64,000 nt of DNA, taken from positions 1 through 64,000 of the forward strand of contig BGKB01000093.1 in assembly GCA_003116975.1 (NCBI GenBank). The letters are read 5' to 3'. Below are positions 40,582 to 49,606 of this stretch, in pieces (positions within the stretch are counted from its first letter, which is position 1; every line of letters begins with the position of its first letter). The notes under the pieces are model-generated. The model was given only the letters and a program-made list of their open reading frames with translations, searched no databases and was not told the origin of the DNA. The DNA comes from Aurantiochytrium sp. KH105 (Eukaryota; Sar; Bigyra; Thraustochytrida; Thraustochytriidae). The translations under genes and the position numbers were made by a program.

Positions 40582-41919
40582 CTAGTGCGGCGCGCCAGTG
40601 AACAAGCCATACACAGAGACAATAAGCTCGAGGGTAATTAGAACGATAATCATCCACTCGAGGCGCTCCCCCTTGTGGGAGTGAATAAGCTCGACGAGGA
40701 AGCGCATGTTGCTCTGCAGATAAGAAGCCTTCATCTCCAACACCGAGAAGCGGTCGCTGATTTCAAACTCCTCGCGAAGGCCTTCCCAGATCACACCATA
40801 CTTGGGAAACCTCCACGCCTCCTTCATTCGCGTGCGATCAAGCACACCGAGCTTGACGATGACCTCGCTCAGAACCGAGTTGCTCTCGCTCAACATGCGA
40901 TAGAGGAGCTTTGTCCGCGACGGCGTGTAGGAATGCGCACTAAGAGTTTCTTCCGAATTGGCGGACTCAAAACTCTGCAGCATGCCGTCCACGACGCGCT
41001 CAAAGTGGCCCAACGCCACGGACTGGCCCAAAACGGATGCAATGACACGAATATTGTTCATGTCCATCTTTTGCACGACGAGTCGATTTGACTTGAAGGT
41101 GCTCCAAGACTCTTGAGTGGGGTCCACCTCCACCATGAAGTCGTCCGCGCCTGCGGCGCCGCCCGTGTCCAGATATCCGACACAAAACTGTTCCGCCTGG
41201 GTAATGCTCTCTGTCTGTAGGACCTCATCGCAATCAAAAAAGACCACAGCGCCATAGTCAAAGAATACAGCGCAAGGGTGGCCGCCTTCGCTCTTGCTTA
41301 GAATATTGCGAGCCTTTCCAAAGGTCGCCTTTACAGCCGGGACCTCGACGTTGCTTCCGCTTTGGTCGCCCTCGGCCTTTGCTTTGGCCTCGCTGGTTCG
41401 TTTCGGGCCAAAGGGACCGAGACCGAGCTTGGCCCGGCTTCCGGGCGCTGGCTCCGACGGAGGCGGCGGTGGGGCAGGGGGAGCCCCACGCGCAGGAACG
41501 CCGGAATCGTCTGCATCAGGTTCATCTCGCTGATGTCGACGCGATCGGTGCGAGCTTTCGCCATGGTCGTTCTCTGCCGCTGCTTGCGCAAAGGGCATGC
41601 GGCCGTGCGGAAAGGAGACAATCAAGCTGTCCACCTCGAGCCAATTTCGTTGCCTGCCGTACATTTTCTGAAACATAGGAACAACATTGATCTTTTTCGC
41701 AATGTAGTACGCACGCACATTGCCCGCGCCCTCTGCGCGTGGCACCACGAAGCGTTTGGGGTATTGCCCGCTGTCGCTGCTGCTGCTCCCGCTGCTGCTC
41801 CCCGACTCCGTGTACGCCTCGTACGACTCCAGGGCCGTGGAGAACGACCGCGTCATGCTCGCGTTCGGTCGCCGGCGCGAGGCCAGCCTCCCCGCGCCCT
41901 GCACCGCCGCGAGCCACAT
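40582..41919 (-). CDS. RMND1/Sif2 family (DUF155) mitochondrial inner-membrane protein
   Basis: 445 residues. RMND1 relatives anchor mitochondrial ribosomes near sites of mRNA maturation and are needed for mitochondrial translation. An Arg/Ala-rich presequence (MWLAAVQGAGRLASRRRP) is followed by a variable Ser/Pro linker with a Pro-rich stretch near 155-165. The DUF155 core contains AVFFDYGAVVFFDCDE, then KMDMNNIRVIASVLGQSVALGHFE, and the C-terminal helices ISDRFSVLEMKASYLQ and LEWMIIVLITLELIVSVYGL; the last is the family's single C-terminal membrane anchor. The start was chosen because the long upstream in-frame extension is low-complexity Arg/Ser. Confidence 0.88.
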   Translation of the reverse strand: MWLAAVQGAGRLASRRRPNASMTRSFSTALESYEAYTESGSSSGSSSSDSGQYPKRFVVPRAEGAGNVRAYYIAKKINVVPMFQKMYGRQRNWLEVDSLIVSFPHGRMPFAQAAAENDHGESSHRSRRHQRDEPDADDSGVPARGAPPAPPPPPSEPAPGSRAKLGLGPFGPKRTSEAKAKAEGDQSGSNVEVPAVKATFGKARNILSKSEGGHPCAVFFDYGAVVFFDCDEVLQTESITQAEQFCVGYLDTGGAAGADDFMVEVDPTQESWSTFKSNRLVVQKMDMNNIRVIASVLGQSVALGHFERVVDGMLQSFESANSEETLSAHSYTPSRTKLLYRMLSESNSVLSEVIVKLGVLDRTRMKEAWRFPKYGVIWEGLREEFEISDRFSVLEMKASYLQSNMRFLVELIHSHKGERLEWMIIVLITLELIVSVYGLFTGAPH

Positions 41920-42596
41920 CCTGCGTGCGTGTGGCTTGCGTGCCTGCGTCTCTGGTCCTCCGCTCGCGTGAAGTCGGGGGGCCACTGCTGGTCGCCGCTC
42001 TTCAAAGTATGGTTGTACTCCTCCTAAAGCTAGCGACTGCCGCCGTGCACGGCTGCGAGCCGCTCGAGCCCGATCGTCTCGCCCGGCCTCGCGCTCTCGC
42101 GCTCTCGCCTCGCCAGCCCGCGCGCCGCGCCGCAGTGCCGCCCGAGAAGCGGTCTGTCTGCTCGCTCGTCTGCGACTCTGTCTCCGTCTGTCTGCTTGTT
42201 GCAAGCAAGGCACAGACAGCAGTGTCAGCTCGATATGGCTGCGCAACGCAAAATCAGGGATCTGCGCAACGCGAACGGAAGAAGATTTTGCCTTGATTTG
42301 CTCCTGCATCGCACTGCAAGCACAGGGAGGAAGGGAGGGAAAGGAAAAGAAAGAACCCAGCGAAGCATTTTCCGCAGGCAGATCGCAAACCGTTGAGCTG
42401 GAGCCTGCCTGCCTGCGCGAGGAGCGAGACGTCTGCGGACAGCTGTCGCGCGCGACGCGAAGGCGCCGGGGCCGACGCCCTGCCCGAAGCGATTGGAGCG
42501 AGACGAATCGAGACGAAACAAACGGAAAGGAAAAGGAAAGGGACGGAGAAGGAGAACGAAGAGGAGAGGAGAGGAGAGAAATCTCAGGAGCGGAAA
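41920..42596. other. Divergent intergenic region
   Basis: Promoters and leaders of the RMND1-like and UPRT genes. AGGAGAG-rich sequence lies immediately upstream of UPRT. No gene was recognised. Confidence 0.5.
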
Positions 42597-43352
42597 ATGG
42601 CGGAAGACGCAGCCGCGGCGACAACGGCCAACACCATGGACGAGGAAGTGCCCGTACTGGACCTTGAGACGCTCAAGAGCAAGGTGCACTTGCTGGAACA
42701 CCCCGTGGCCCGACATAAGATGACTCAGCTGCGACGCAAAGAGACATCAAGCAAGCATTTTCGCGAGTTGATGCGGGAACTGACCATGTACCTCGGATAC
42801 GAGGCAACCAAGGACCTTACCACCAAGCCTTGCGTTGTGCAAACGCCGCAGGCCAAGCACACCGGGGCAGAGCTTGACATGGACGTGGGCCTTGTCCCAG
42901 TGCTTCGCTCGGGCCTCGGCATGGTCGATGCAATGCTCGAGATTCTCACCACCGCCCAGGTGCTGCACATTGGCATGTACAAGGGCAAAAACTCCTTGGT
43001 ATCAACCCTGTACTACAATCGCCTTCCGCGCGAATGCACCATCAACCGTGCCATCATCTTGGAGCCCGTGATTGCTACTGCGGGCACCAGCAGCGCTGTC
43101 GTGCAGATCCTCAAGGAGTGGGGTGTCGAGGACATTCACGTCATGTCTGTCGTCGGTTCGCGCGCTGGGCTGAGCAGCCTTCTTGACGCGCACCCGAGCG
43201 TCAAGATTCACATCGCCGCCATTGACGACAACCTCTCCGAGGACGGTGAGATTATTCCAGGTATTGGCGATGTTGGTGACCGACTCTTTGACACCCGCGA
43301 CGTTGCCGCCGGCACGATCCCTCCCTCCCCAAAGCGCCAGCGTAAGGAATGA
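42597..43352 (+). CDS. Uracil phosphoribosyltransferase-like protein
   Basis: 251 residues. UPRT makes UMP from uracil and PRPP in pyrimidine salvage. The fold is clear: LEHPVARHKMTQLRRKETSSKHFRELMRELT, VGLVPVLRSGLGMVDAML, GDVGDRLFDT near the C-terminus (uracil-binding loop). The PRPP-binding signature is altered: canonical UPRTs have DPMLATGGS, whereas here it reads EPVIATAGTS, with Asp to Glu and the first Gly to Ala. Activity is therefore uncertain, as in human UPRT, which also has a modified motif. The short N-terminus (MAEDAAAATTANTMDEE) shows no targeting signal. Confidence 0.88.
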   Translation: MAEDAAAATTANTMDEEVPVLDLETLKSKVHLLEHPVARHKMTQLRRKETSSKHFRELMRELTMYLGYEATKDLTTKPCVVQTPQAKHTGAELDMDVGLVPVLRSGLGMVDAMLEILTTAQVLHIGMYKGKNSLVSTLYYNRLPRECTINRAIILEPVIATAGTSSAVVQILKEWGVEDIHVMSVVGSRAGLSSLLDAHPSVKIHIAAIDDNLSEDGEIIPGIGDVGDRLFDTRDVAAGTIPPSPKRQRKE

Positions 43353-43458
43353 ACTAGCCATTCTCGTAGATTGTACGCAGATATGCGTTTGCTCTAGGAG
43401 CGAAACGCAGACAAGAAACAGTAAGACAGAGTATTTTTTTTTAGGACTCCAGCAAAAT

Positions 43459-43749
43459 TCACATCAATGCGTTCATCAAAGCATCAGCACGAGGATCGAG
43501 CCGGCACGTCTCTCGATGTCTACGCATAAATTGCGCACTAGATTCGAACTCGTGGACGTAGTCCTGCGCCAAAATATGACGAAGTCTGCACGCGGGTCCC
43601 CTTTACAAATCAGCATTCAAAACAGACTTTGAGGCTTACAAAAAAAAAGGGGGGGGGGGAAGAGAAAGAAAAGAGACACCTAACCTTGACTTGAGCAAAC
43701 GCCCGTTCAGGATATTTCTAGCGACTGCGACGTGCTGCTCATAACAATT
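43459..43749 (-). other. Candidate exons of an unassembled minus-strand gene
   Basis: Two stretches with coding-like codons can be joined: 43685-43749 (reads CYEQHVAVARNILNGRLL) and 43459-43585 (reads RHILAQDYVHEFESS, ending DPRADALMNALM). The 99-nt intron has a non-ideal GTTAGG donor and a GTGCAG acceptor, and phases agree. No start or upstream exons could be fixed, although a CTGAC branch-like site and a CTAG acceptor occur near 43840. No family recognised. The rest of 43353-43956 is UTR-like, with an A9-G10 run near 43641-43659. Confidence 0.28.
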
Positions 43750-43956
43750 CTAGGAAAAAAGCTCGCAGAAGAAAAATTAAACCGATTTTCCTCACCAAAG
43801 ACCAATCCGTCAATTACGTGTTGAAATCCCGAGATCTAGTGTGGTCAGCCCTGATCTAGCTTTCCACAACAGGAGTATCACTAGCTGCACTTGGTGTATC
43901 TGAAAAGATAACGGGATCAAGTCCAATAACTATCGCGCGGCGGAAAGCATGCCGCT

Positions 43957-44670
43957 TCACACAAAGCCCAAGAGGCTGCCAAGCACAATTCCAATCATGA
44001 GCGGCCCCTTGAGTTGACCCGGAGCACCAATTGAGACGAGCATAAAGAGCGGCCAATTCACCTGCTGAATGATAAAAAAGAAAAGCAGCCCGAAAATCAT
44101 TGCAAGCACATTGCCGGGGAGCACATCGTAAAGGGGTCTCAGCCCCGGCGGAATGTGCTCGCGCAGATTCACGCCATTCACTACAAAGGGCCCGCCCTGA
44201 CCCTGGCCTCCAAAGCCACCCATTCCTGGTCCCCCTACAAAAGTGAAACCAGCAGGCATTCCGCCAGGTCCACGCCCCATGCCTTGTGCGGCCTGTGCAC
44301 GCTGCATCTCGGCAAACATTTCTCGAAACAGGTCATTCGGGTCCATGTGACCAGCAAATGGGTTACCCTGTTGACCGCCAACTTGTGATTGCGAAGGGTC
44401 TCTGCCGAAACGCTCGTAATGGCTGCGGCTATCGGCATCGCGGAGACAGGCAAAAGCGGAGGACACACGCTTGAAGGCCTCTTCCGCGCCTTCTACCTTG
44501 GTCTTATCCGGATGCACTCTCAGGGCGAGCTTTCTGTACGCTTTGATGACCTCCTTCTCGGAGGCTGTCCTCTCGATGCTGAGCACCTCAAAGTAGTCCT
44601 CTTCCTTTAAGATGCGTGCCACGAGCGCGGCAGTCTCCTCGTCGCGCGAGGTCGCGCTTTGCTCTGTCAT
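43957..44670 (-). CDS. J-domain membrane co-chaperone (DnaJ type)
   Basis: 237 residues. The J domain (about 23-88) reads DYFEVLSIERTASEKEVIKAYRKLAL with an intact HPD (RVHPDKTKVEGAEEAF), so it can stimulate an Hsp70. A Gly/Met-rich linker (MGRGPGGMP..., GGFGGQGQGG) is followed by two hydrophobic segments near the C-terminus (VLAMIFGLLFFFIIQQVNWPLFMLVSIG and MIGIVLGSLLGFV). ER-type DNAJB12/14 relatives are similar, but the compartment is an inference. The end may be alternatively spliced: the stop overlaps a GTGAAG donor-like site, and a strong TTATCTTTTCAG acceptor lies about 60 nt downstream, which would add a few residues. Confidence 0.8.
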   Translation of the reverse strand: MTEQSATSRDEETAALVARILKEEDYFEVLSIERTASEKEVIKAYRKLALRVHPDKTKVEGAEEAFKRVSSAFACLRDADSRSHYERFGRDPSQSQVGGQQGNPFAGHMDPNDLFREMFAEMQRAQAAQGMGRGPGGMPAGFTFVGGPGMGGFGGQGQGGPFVVNGVNLREHIPPGLRPLYDVLPGNVLAMIFGLLFFFIIQQVNWPLFMLVSIGAPGQLKGPLMIGIVLGSLLGFV

Positions 44671-45336
44671 GGCGGGCGACGCTCGCTGCCCGTGCCGCGG
44701 GTCACCAGAGCCAAGCCAAGGCAAGCCAAGCCGAGGAAGGCAATAAATAGGAACGAGTGCAAGGAATGCAACCCTCTGCGCACGCACGTCGGAGGTGGGG
44801 TCGCTGCGCCGCGCGTAGCCCTCGCAGCGACGAGCGAGGTCTGCCTTGCCGAGCTGGCGTCGCGAAGGACTCGCCGGAGGCTGACAACAGCAACAACAAC
44901 AAAATACAAATACAACAACAACAACAGAAACAGAATTGACCGGCCATCCATGGCATGTGAAACAAATAAGAGTTGGTCTTGAAGAGTTCTTTCTTTCTAG
45001 GTGTTGAAAGCAAGACAGTCACATCCGGCTGGAGGAGCTGGCAAAAGAGGAACAGTTTTGACCTCGCGCTCGCGGCGCAGAGCTCTTTGCGCGTCGAGGG
45101 TAGCGGAGGCGGGGCGCGCACCGCGACCCGGCGCCGGCTCGACTGCGTCGACCCCCGCTCGAAAAGCTCGCAAGGTGGGATCGGCTGCGGCTAGGCCAAG
45201 CGAAGCGGCGCGAGCTCTAGCGAGAGCGGCTCCTTGGTGGAGCTGTGGCCTCTCGCTCGCTCGCGTGCGAGCTTGCTTGCTGACTTGGCTTCTTGCCCGG
45301 TCTACCTGACGGGGGACTTACGCACAACGAGCAAGA
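44671..45336. other. Divergent intergenic region
   Basis: Promoters and leaders of the DnaJ and YIPF6 genes, with an ACAACA-rich stretch at 44884-44935. No gene was recognised. Confidence 0.5.
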
Positions 45337-45903
45337 ATGACAGAAACGTCGCAGCACGATGCGGAGCTCATGACGCTCGATGAGCCGGTGCTAGAAACGA
45401 TCAAGCGCGATCTCAAGATGATCGGGGCCAAGCTCAAGTTCGTCTTCATGCCCACGGCCAAGTCCGAGGATACTATCGCAGAGCTGCGCAAGTGGGACTT
45501 GTGGGGCCCGCTTCTGTTTTGTCTAATTCTATCCGTGGTTCTTAGCGTTTCGGCGTCTGAAGACCAGGGATCGACGGTCTTTGCCTGCGTCTTTGTCGTG
45601 GTCTGGGTCGGTGCCTTTATTGTGACACTCAACGTCCAGCTTTTGGGGGGCAAGGTGCCAAATTTTCAAAGCGTCTGCGTTCTTGGTTATTGCATCTGCC
45701 CGCTCGTTCTTGCAGCAGTTCTGGGCATGCTCTGGAATAATATCTTTTTCAAATTGGCGCTTGTCGCCGCTGGCTACGCATGGGCGATGCGGGCGCCTGT
45801 TGTCTTTATGGCACAGCTCGTATCCGAGGAGAAGAAAGCGCTTGCGGTTTTCCCCGTCGGTCTATTTTACCTCGTCATTGCGTGGATGATTGTCATCATT
45901 TAG
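45337..45903 (+). CDS. YIPF6-like Yip1-domain Golgi protein
   Basis: 188 residues. A five-pass Yip1-family protein that binds Rab GTPases and shapes ER-Golgi membranes. Close to animal YIPF6 throughout: LDEPVLETIKRDLKMIGAKL, then RKWDLWGPLLFCLIL, VFVVVWVGAFIVTLNVQLLGG (human: VIVWFGAVTITLNSKLLGG), FQSVCVLGYCICPLVLA, and KALAVFPVGLFYLVIAWM. Length matches the family. A Rab5 and a RabGGTase beta gene lie within 10 kb, but genomic proximity carries little weight in a eukaryote. Confidence 0.95.
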   Translation: MTETSQHDAELMTLDEPVLETIKRDLKMIGAKLKFVFMPTAKSEDTIAELRKWDLWGPLLFCLILSVVLSVSASEDQGSTVFACVFVVVWVGAFIVTLNVQLLGGKVPNFQSVCVLGYCICPLVLAAVLGMLWNNIFFKLALVAAGYAWAMRAPVVFMAQLVSEEKKALAVFPVGLFYLVIAWMIVII

Positions 45904-45946
45904 CTTCCTGTCTCTGATTGATCAAGCCCTTCTTCTTTTTCCTTTT

Positions 45947-46600
45947 TCACTTCGACAACTTGAGTTCCACAACAAGACGAGGCTTGTCCCCGTTTTCGCT
46001 TCGACTCAGTAGCGTGGTCTGCATTGCAATTACATTTTTTGGCGACCAGCGCCCCGGAAACGTCAGTCGCCTGAGCTCTCTATTTTAATTTGCAATGACT
46101 TTGTGGCCGACTCTTTCATTGGATTCCATTTCATTTCATTGAATTTTACGTACCTGTTCCAGCGCGCCGTCCCCGTTTTCCCCGGTCCACGTGCGCTTGA
46201 CAACTTCGGCAATCGAGACCACCTTTTCGACCGCCTTGCCCTCGCCCTCGATGCTGCTTTTCCCCTGGTGATTCGCATCATATGATGTCGCATCGCATCG
46301 TATCGCATGGTATCGCATGGCATCGCATGGCATCGCATCGCATCGCATCGCATCGCATCGCATCGCATCGCATGGCATAACATCGCGTCAGTTCTCGCTG
46401 CCCTCCCTCAGCGATATCCTCGAGCGCCCGCCCGAGTCGGCCGAGCCTGGGCCTCGCCCTGCGCCCTCCCTTCCTCCCTCCCTCCCTCCCTCCCTCCTGC
46501 GCCCCGCGCCCGGCGCGACCTCGCGACTCACCTCCTGCTGCAGCTCGAGCAGCGCGCGGCTCACGTACCGCGCGCCGCCGCCTCCGTCGCGCACGCGCAT
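45947..46600 (-). CDS. Alba-domain nucleic-acid-binding protein, three exons
   Basis: Found only by splicing. Exon 1 is 46532-46600, exon 2 is 46154-46264 and exon 3 is 45947-46018. Donors are GTGAGT and GTACGT; acceptors are CACCAG and ATGCAG; all junctions are phase 0. The product is 83 residues. It follows the Alba fold in order: MRVRDGGGGARYVSRALLEL (beta1-helix1), SIEGEGKAVEKVVSIAEVVK (the G.A..K.v.iaE..K motif of Alba and Rpp20/Rpp25 proteins), then PRLVVELKLSK (final strand). Alba proteins bind RNA or DNA in RNase P/MRP, translation control or chromatin. The protein is short and the start could lie farther upstream. Tail-to-tail with YIPF6, 43 bp apart; head-to-head with the TPR-methyltransferase gene. 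Confidence 0.78.
46284..46380. repeat. (GCATC)n pentanucleotide tract inside an Alba-gene intron
   Basis: About 19 CATCG/CATGG-type pentamers, interrupted by single-base variants, fill much of the 267-nt first intron of the Alba gene. They also generate spurious open frames on both strands (HRIASHRIAS-type translations). Confidence 0.9.
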
Positions 46601-46969
46601 CTCCGCCGGGCCCGCCCTCGCGCGGCTCGCGTCCACCCGCTCGGGCGGGGCGAGCGAGCACAGCAAGCACGCGAGGAGCAAATCCGGTTTGGCCCACTGG
46701 CTGGAGGCGAGGAGAGCCCGAGCGCAGGCAGCTTCGTCTCGCCAGGCCCGAGCGCTCGAGACGCCCGCGCGCCGCGGCGCCGGCGAGGACGCGCGCGGCC
46801 GCCTGCTCGCGGGGCAGAGGGACGCAGGCGCTGGACGCGGTCGGGCGGACGCTCGCGCGCGCGCGCTTGCTCGGGCTCGCGCGACGCGCAGGCGGCGGCA
46901 GAGAGCCCAAACTTTCTGCACAAGTTACCCGGTTCGTTCGTGGTCGACGAAAGACCACCACGCAAGCCG

Positions 46970-48784
46970 ATGGAGGCCGTGCGGGAACTCGTGGCCCAGG
47001 CCGAAGACCTCGAGGCGGCCGGGGATCTCGGCACTGCGCTGCAGGCCCTCGAGCAGGCCGTGAACCTGGCCGAGCAGGGCGAGAAGAAGCTGAGACAGCA
47101 GCAACGAGCCAGCGAAGACAACCAGGGCGCACAGGGTTCTCGCGAAGAATCTGCCCGCGACGCCTTTTATGCCAAACTTAGCCTCGCCTCGCTCGCCGTC
47201 CGCTGCAACCTGCACGGTATGTCACCGGACGAAGTGCGAAAAGTGGACCAGGTTCTCGCGGCATGCTGCAAGGCCAAGGATGTTGCAGATGATAACCAGC
47301 TGAGCGCCGCCTTCGGACTCCGAGGCGTCCTGCTCAGCCGCGCCGTTGGCGACTTTGAAAATGCCGTCGAGGCCTTTCAACAGAGCCTTGCCCTGAATGA
47401 GGAGAATTGTGACAGTCTGTACTGTTTTGCCACCATTCTCGACGAGGTCTTTCAGGAAAAGGACGAAGCCGCAAATCTGTACACCAAGGTACTGGCTCTG
47501 CAGCCTGGCAACGTGGCTGTCATGAACAACTTTGCCACTCTACTCATCGAGAAAACGCGCACGGCACCGCCTCAGGAGCGGGGGCCCTTGCTCGAGCAGG
47601 CCAAGGCACTTCTGCGACGTGCACAGGATGAGGCACCAGGGTTTCCTGCGTACAATTTGGCCTGTATCGCAGCTCAAGAGGTGGCTAGCAGCGCTCACGA
47701 CCAGGAGCATCGCGCTATCGCTGCGCAAGAGTGCCGTTCTTGGCTCATGAGGGCGCAACAAACGGGCGGTATTCCGGACGCGAGCATTTTGGAAGAGGAC
47801 GAAGACCTTGCAAGCGTCAAAGGCGAGCCGTGGTTTGCGCTCGCCGTAATGCAAGCGAAACATCCCAAATGCTTCGTCTTGCCTTTTGCTGGACACTTCA
47901 TTTTGCTGCGCGAGCCTGCTGGGGGCGTTTGCAGCAACAGCGACCAACCCACCACAAGCATGCAAACTAGCTCGGAAAATGACAACGACGGCGACATCGA
48001 TATTGACAATCAAGACGATGAAGAAGGCGAAGGCGACATGGAGATGGACCAGGCCAAGGATGCGGTCGACGGCGCCGCCATGGAGGGCACCACCGGTTGG
48101 ACTGTGTGGAACGCGAGCTACGTCATTCTTCGTTTCCTGGAGACCGAGCTCGCTGGCAAAGCTTTGCCCGGATACCCAGCGCTAACGGGCGGAGCGGGCG
48201 CTGCGTGGTGGAAGGGCAAGCGCGTACTGGATCTGAGCGCTGGTCTCGGAGTCCTGGGCATTGCGTGCGCTAAGCTGGGCGCCAACGTTGTGCTCACGGA
48301 CATTGGTGCCAAGCAAGTGGCAACTATGGAAGCGAATGTCGAGCTAAATGGCTTGTCCAAGGATCAAGCTGTCTGTGCGCCTCTTGCGTGGGGAGACGTG
48401 CAAGGTTTTGCCGACTTGCAGACGCGCTTTGGACCGTTTGATCTTGTTCTCGCAAGCGATCTTGTCTATGTTGGCATTCGCGACGACCTTCTTGAAAGTC
48501 TAGGGGCCACATTGCAACAGGCGGTACAGCATGACCCCAAAACATCGGTCTTGATGTCTTTTGAAGAGCGTCAAGGACGTCGCGAGCGCGAATTCTTGGA
48601 TCAGCTTTGCAAGGTCACCTCTTGCGAGTACACGAGAGTACACGATGAATCTCTTTTGCGTGATATTCGCGAGACAGAACAAGGCAACTTGGCATCTGCG
48701 CTCGCGGGGCTCATGATTCATGAGGAGCCTGACTTTTTTATGGCCATGCTTCGAGGCATCCCGACGGACGACGCCTCCAAGTAA
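46970..48784 (+). CDS. TPR protein fused to family-16 protein-lysine methyltransferase
   Basis: 604 residues. The N-terminal half is helical TPR-like: AEDLEAAGDLGTALQALEQAV, then FENAVEAFQQSLALNEENCDSL and EAANLYTKVLALQPGNVAVMNNFATLL. An acidic Asp/Glu linker (about 325-365) leads to a seven-strand SAM methyltransferase. This has WNASYVILRFLE, motif I VLDLSAGLGVLGIACAKLGA (about 418-437), acidic VVLTDI, and post-motif FDLVLASDLVYV near 490. The 'W.as..la.fle' lead-in and the D-x-V-Y type motif are typical of METTL21/EEF2KMT (MTF16) enzymes that methylate lysines in chaperones and elongation factors. The substrate is unknown. The long in-frame extension upstream is repeat-derived and was excluded. 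Confidence 0.85.
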   Translation: MEAVRELVAQAEDLEAAGDLGTALQALEQAVNLAEQGEKKLRQQQRASEDNQGAQGSREESARDAFYAKLSLASLAVRCNLHGMSPDEVRKVDQVLAACCKAKDVADDNQLSAAFGLRGVLLSRAVGDFENAVEAFQQSLALNEENCDSLYCFATILDEVFQEKDEAANLYTKVLALQPGNVAVMNNFATLLIEKTRTAPPQERGPLLEQAKALLRRAQDEAPGFPAYNLACIAAQEVASSAHDQEHRAIAAQECRSWLMRAQQTGGIPDASILEEDEDLASVKGEPWFALAVMQAKHPKCFVLPFAGHFILLREPAGGVCSNSDQPTTSMQTSSENDNDGDIDIDNQDDEEGEGDMEMDQAKDAVDGAAMEGTTGWTVWNASYVILRFLETELAGKALPGYPALTGGAGAAWWKGKRVLDLSAGLGVLGIACAKLGANVVLTDIGAKQVATMEANVELNGLSKDQAVCAPLAWGDVQGFADLQTRFGPFDLVLASDLVYVGIRDDLLESLGATLQQAVQHDPKTSVLMSFEERQGRREREFLDQLCKVTSCEYTRVHDESLLRDIRETEQGNLASALAGLMIHEEPDFFMAMLRGIPTDDASK

Positions 48785-49606
48785 GTCTAAGTTTCCATGC
48801 CCGTAGAATAGAGTCGAGATTAGACGAGATTAAACGCGTCTAGGCAAGACCAAAAGAAGGTAGACTATCATGGTGGACCAGCTCAGACAAGGCAAAAACT
48901 ATGTTCCACTGGAGCCAAGACTCGATTCTTCATTTACAAAAAGTTTCTTCGAGGAGAGCCTCTCTGTCTTTTTGTGGTAGTGTTTGCAAATCATCAGCCT
49001 TGCTTTGAAAGCAGGAAAAAAGAGCTAGCCAGGCCTTATTTTTGTTTGGCAGTTTCTCACCTCGTGAGATCTTGTCTGTTTCTGCTGAGTAGCTTTCAAG
49101 AAAAGCGATCGATTTCGTGCTCCCTCCTTCGTTCTGCTGAAGAGGAACTAAACTAGTTATCAGCAAACAAGTTCGCCATGAGCTAGCTGCAGCTGCAGCT
49201 GCAGCCGGAGACAGAGAAGACCCGTTCGTCAAGAAAAGAATACAAGCTCAAAGTGACCCCCACTCTCTTATGCGTCTTGTGAGACAATTCCGCCTGTCTG
49301 TCTGTCTGCTTGCTTGCTTGCTTGTTTTCCTGACACTTGCTCGCAGCGCTCGCTTTGCCTCTCGACTCCTTTTTTTTTTAAAACAAAAATACTCTTGCAA
49401 ACCCCGGAGGGTTTCAGTCGCATCAATTGCAGCGTGAGCTGCCAGAATACACTCGCCCTGCTTTCGTTCTTCTTCATGAAAATCTTGGCAATGATAACCT
49501 GCTTCTTCATGATGCCTTGTTGTTGTTGTTGTCATGATTATTCGCTACAAATTTCTTTTCAAAGATGATCTCCATTGTAGGGAGACAAGACAATCGATTT
49601 CGACTT
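48785..49606. other. Convergent intergenic region with possible minus-strand exons
   Basis: AT-richer than coding neighbours. Two minus frames of 80-95 codons (48930-49232 and 49248-49535) have tolerable codon usage. The first ends LQTLPQKDREALLEETFCK and the second contains GECILAAHAAIDATETLRGLQEYF. Several splice-like sites fit in incompatible ways (for example a GTGAGA donor near 49059 with a CTTTCAAAG acceptor). These may be 3' UTR. Contains TCTG/CTTG repeats at 49293-49325. Confidence 0.25.

Noticed and set aside
43520-43545. tRNA T-loop-like GATTCGAAC
   Set aside because: The flanking 5-bp stem has a mismatch, and no D-arm or anticodon arm could be placed at proper spacing on either strand.
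46278-47132. Long minus-strand frame through the pentanucleotide repeat
   Set aside because: Starts in repeat sequence and overlaps antisense to the TPR-methyltransferase; the real minus-strand gene here is the spliced Alba gene in different segments.
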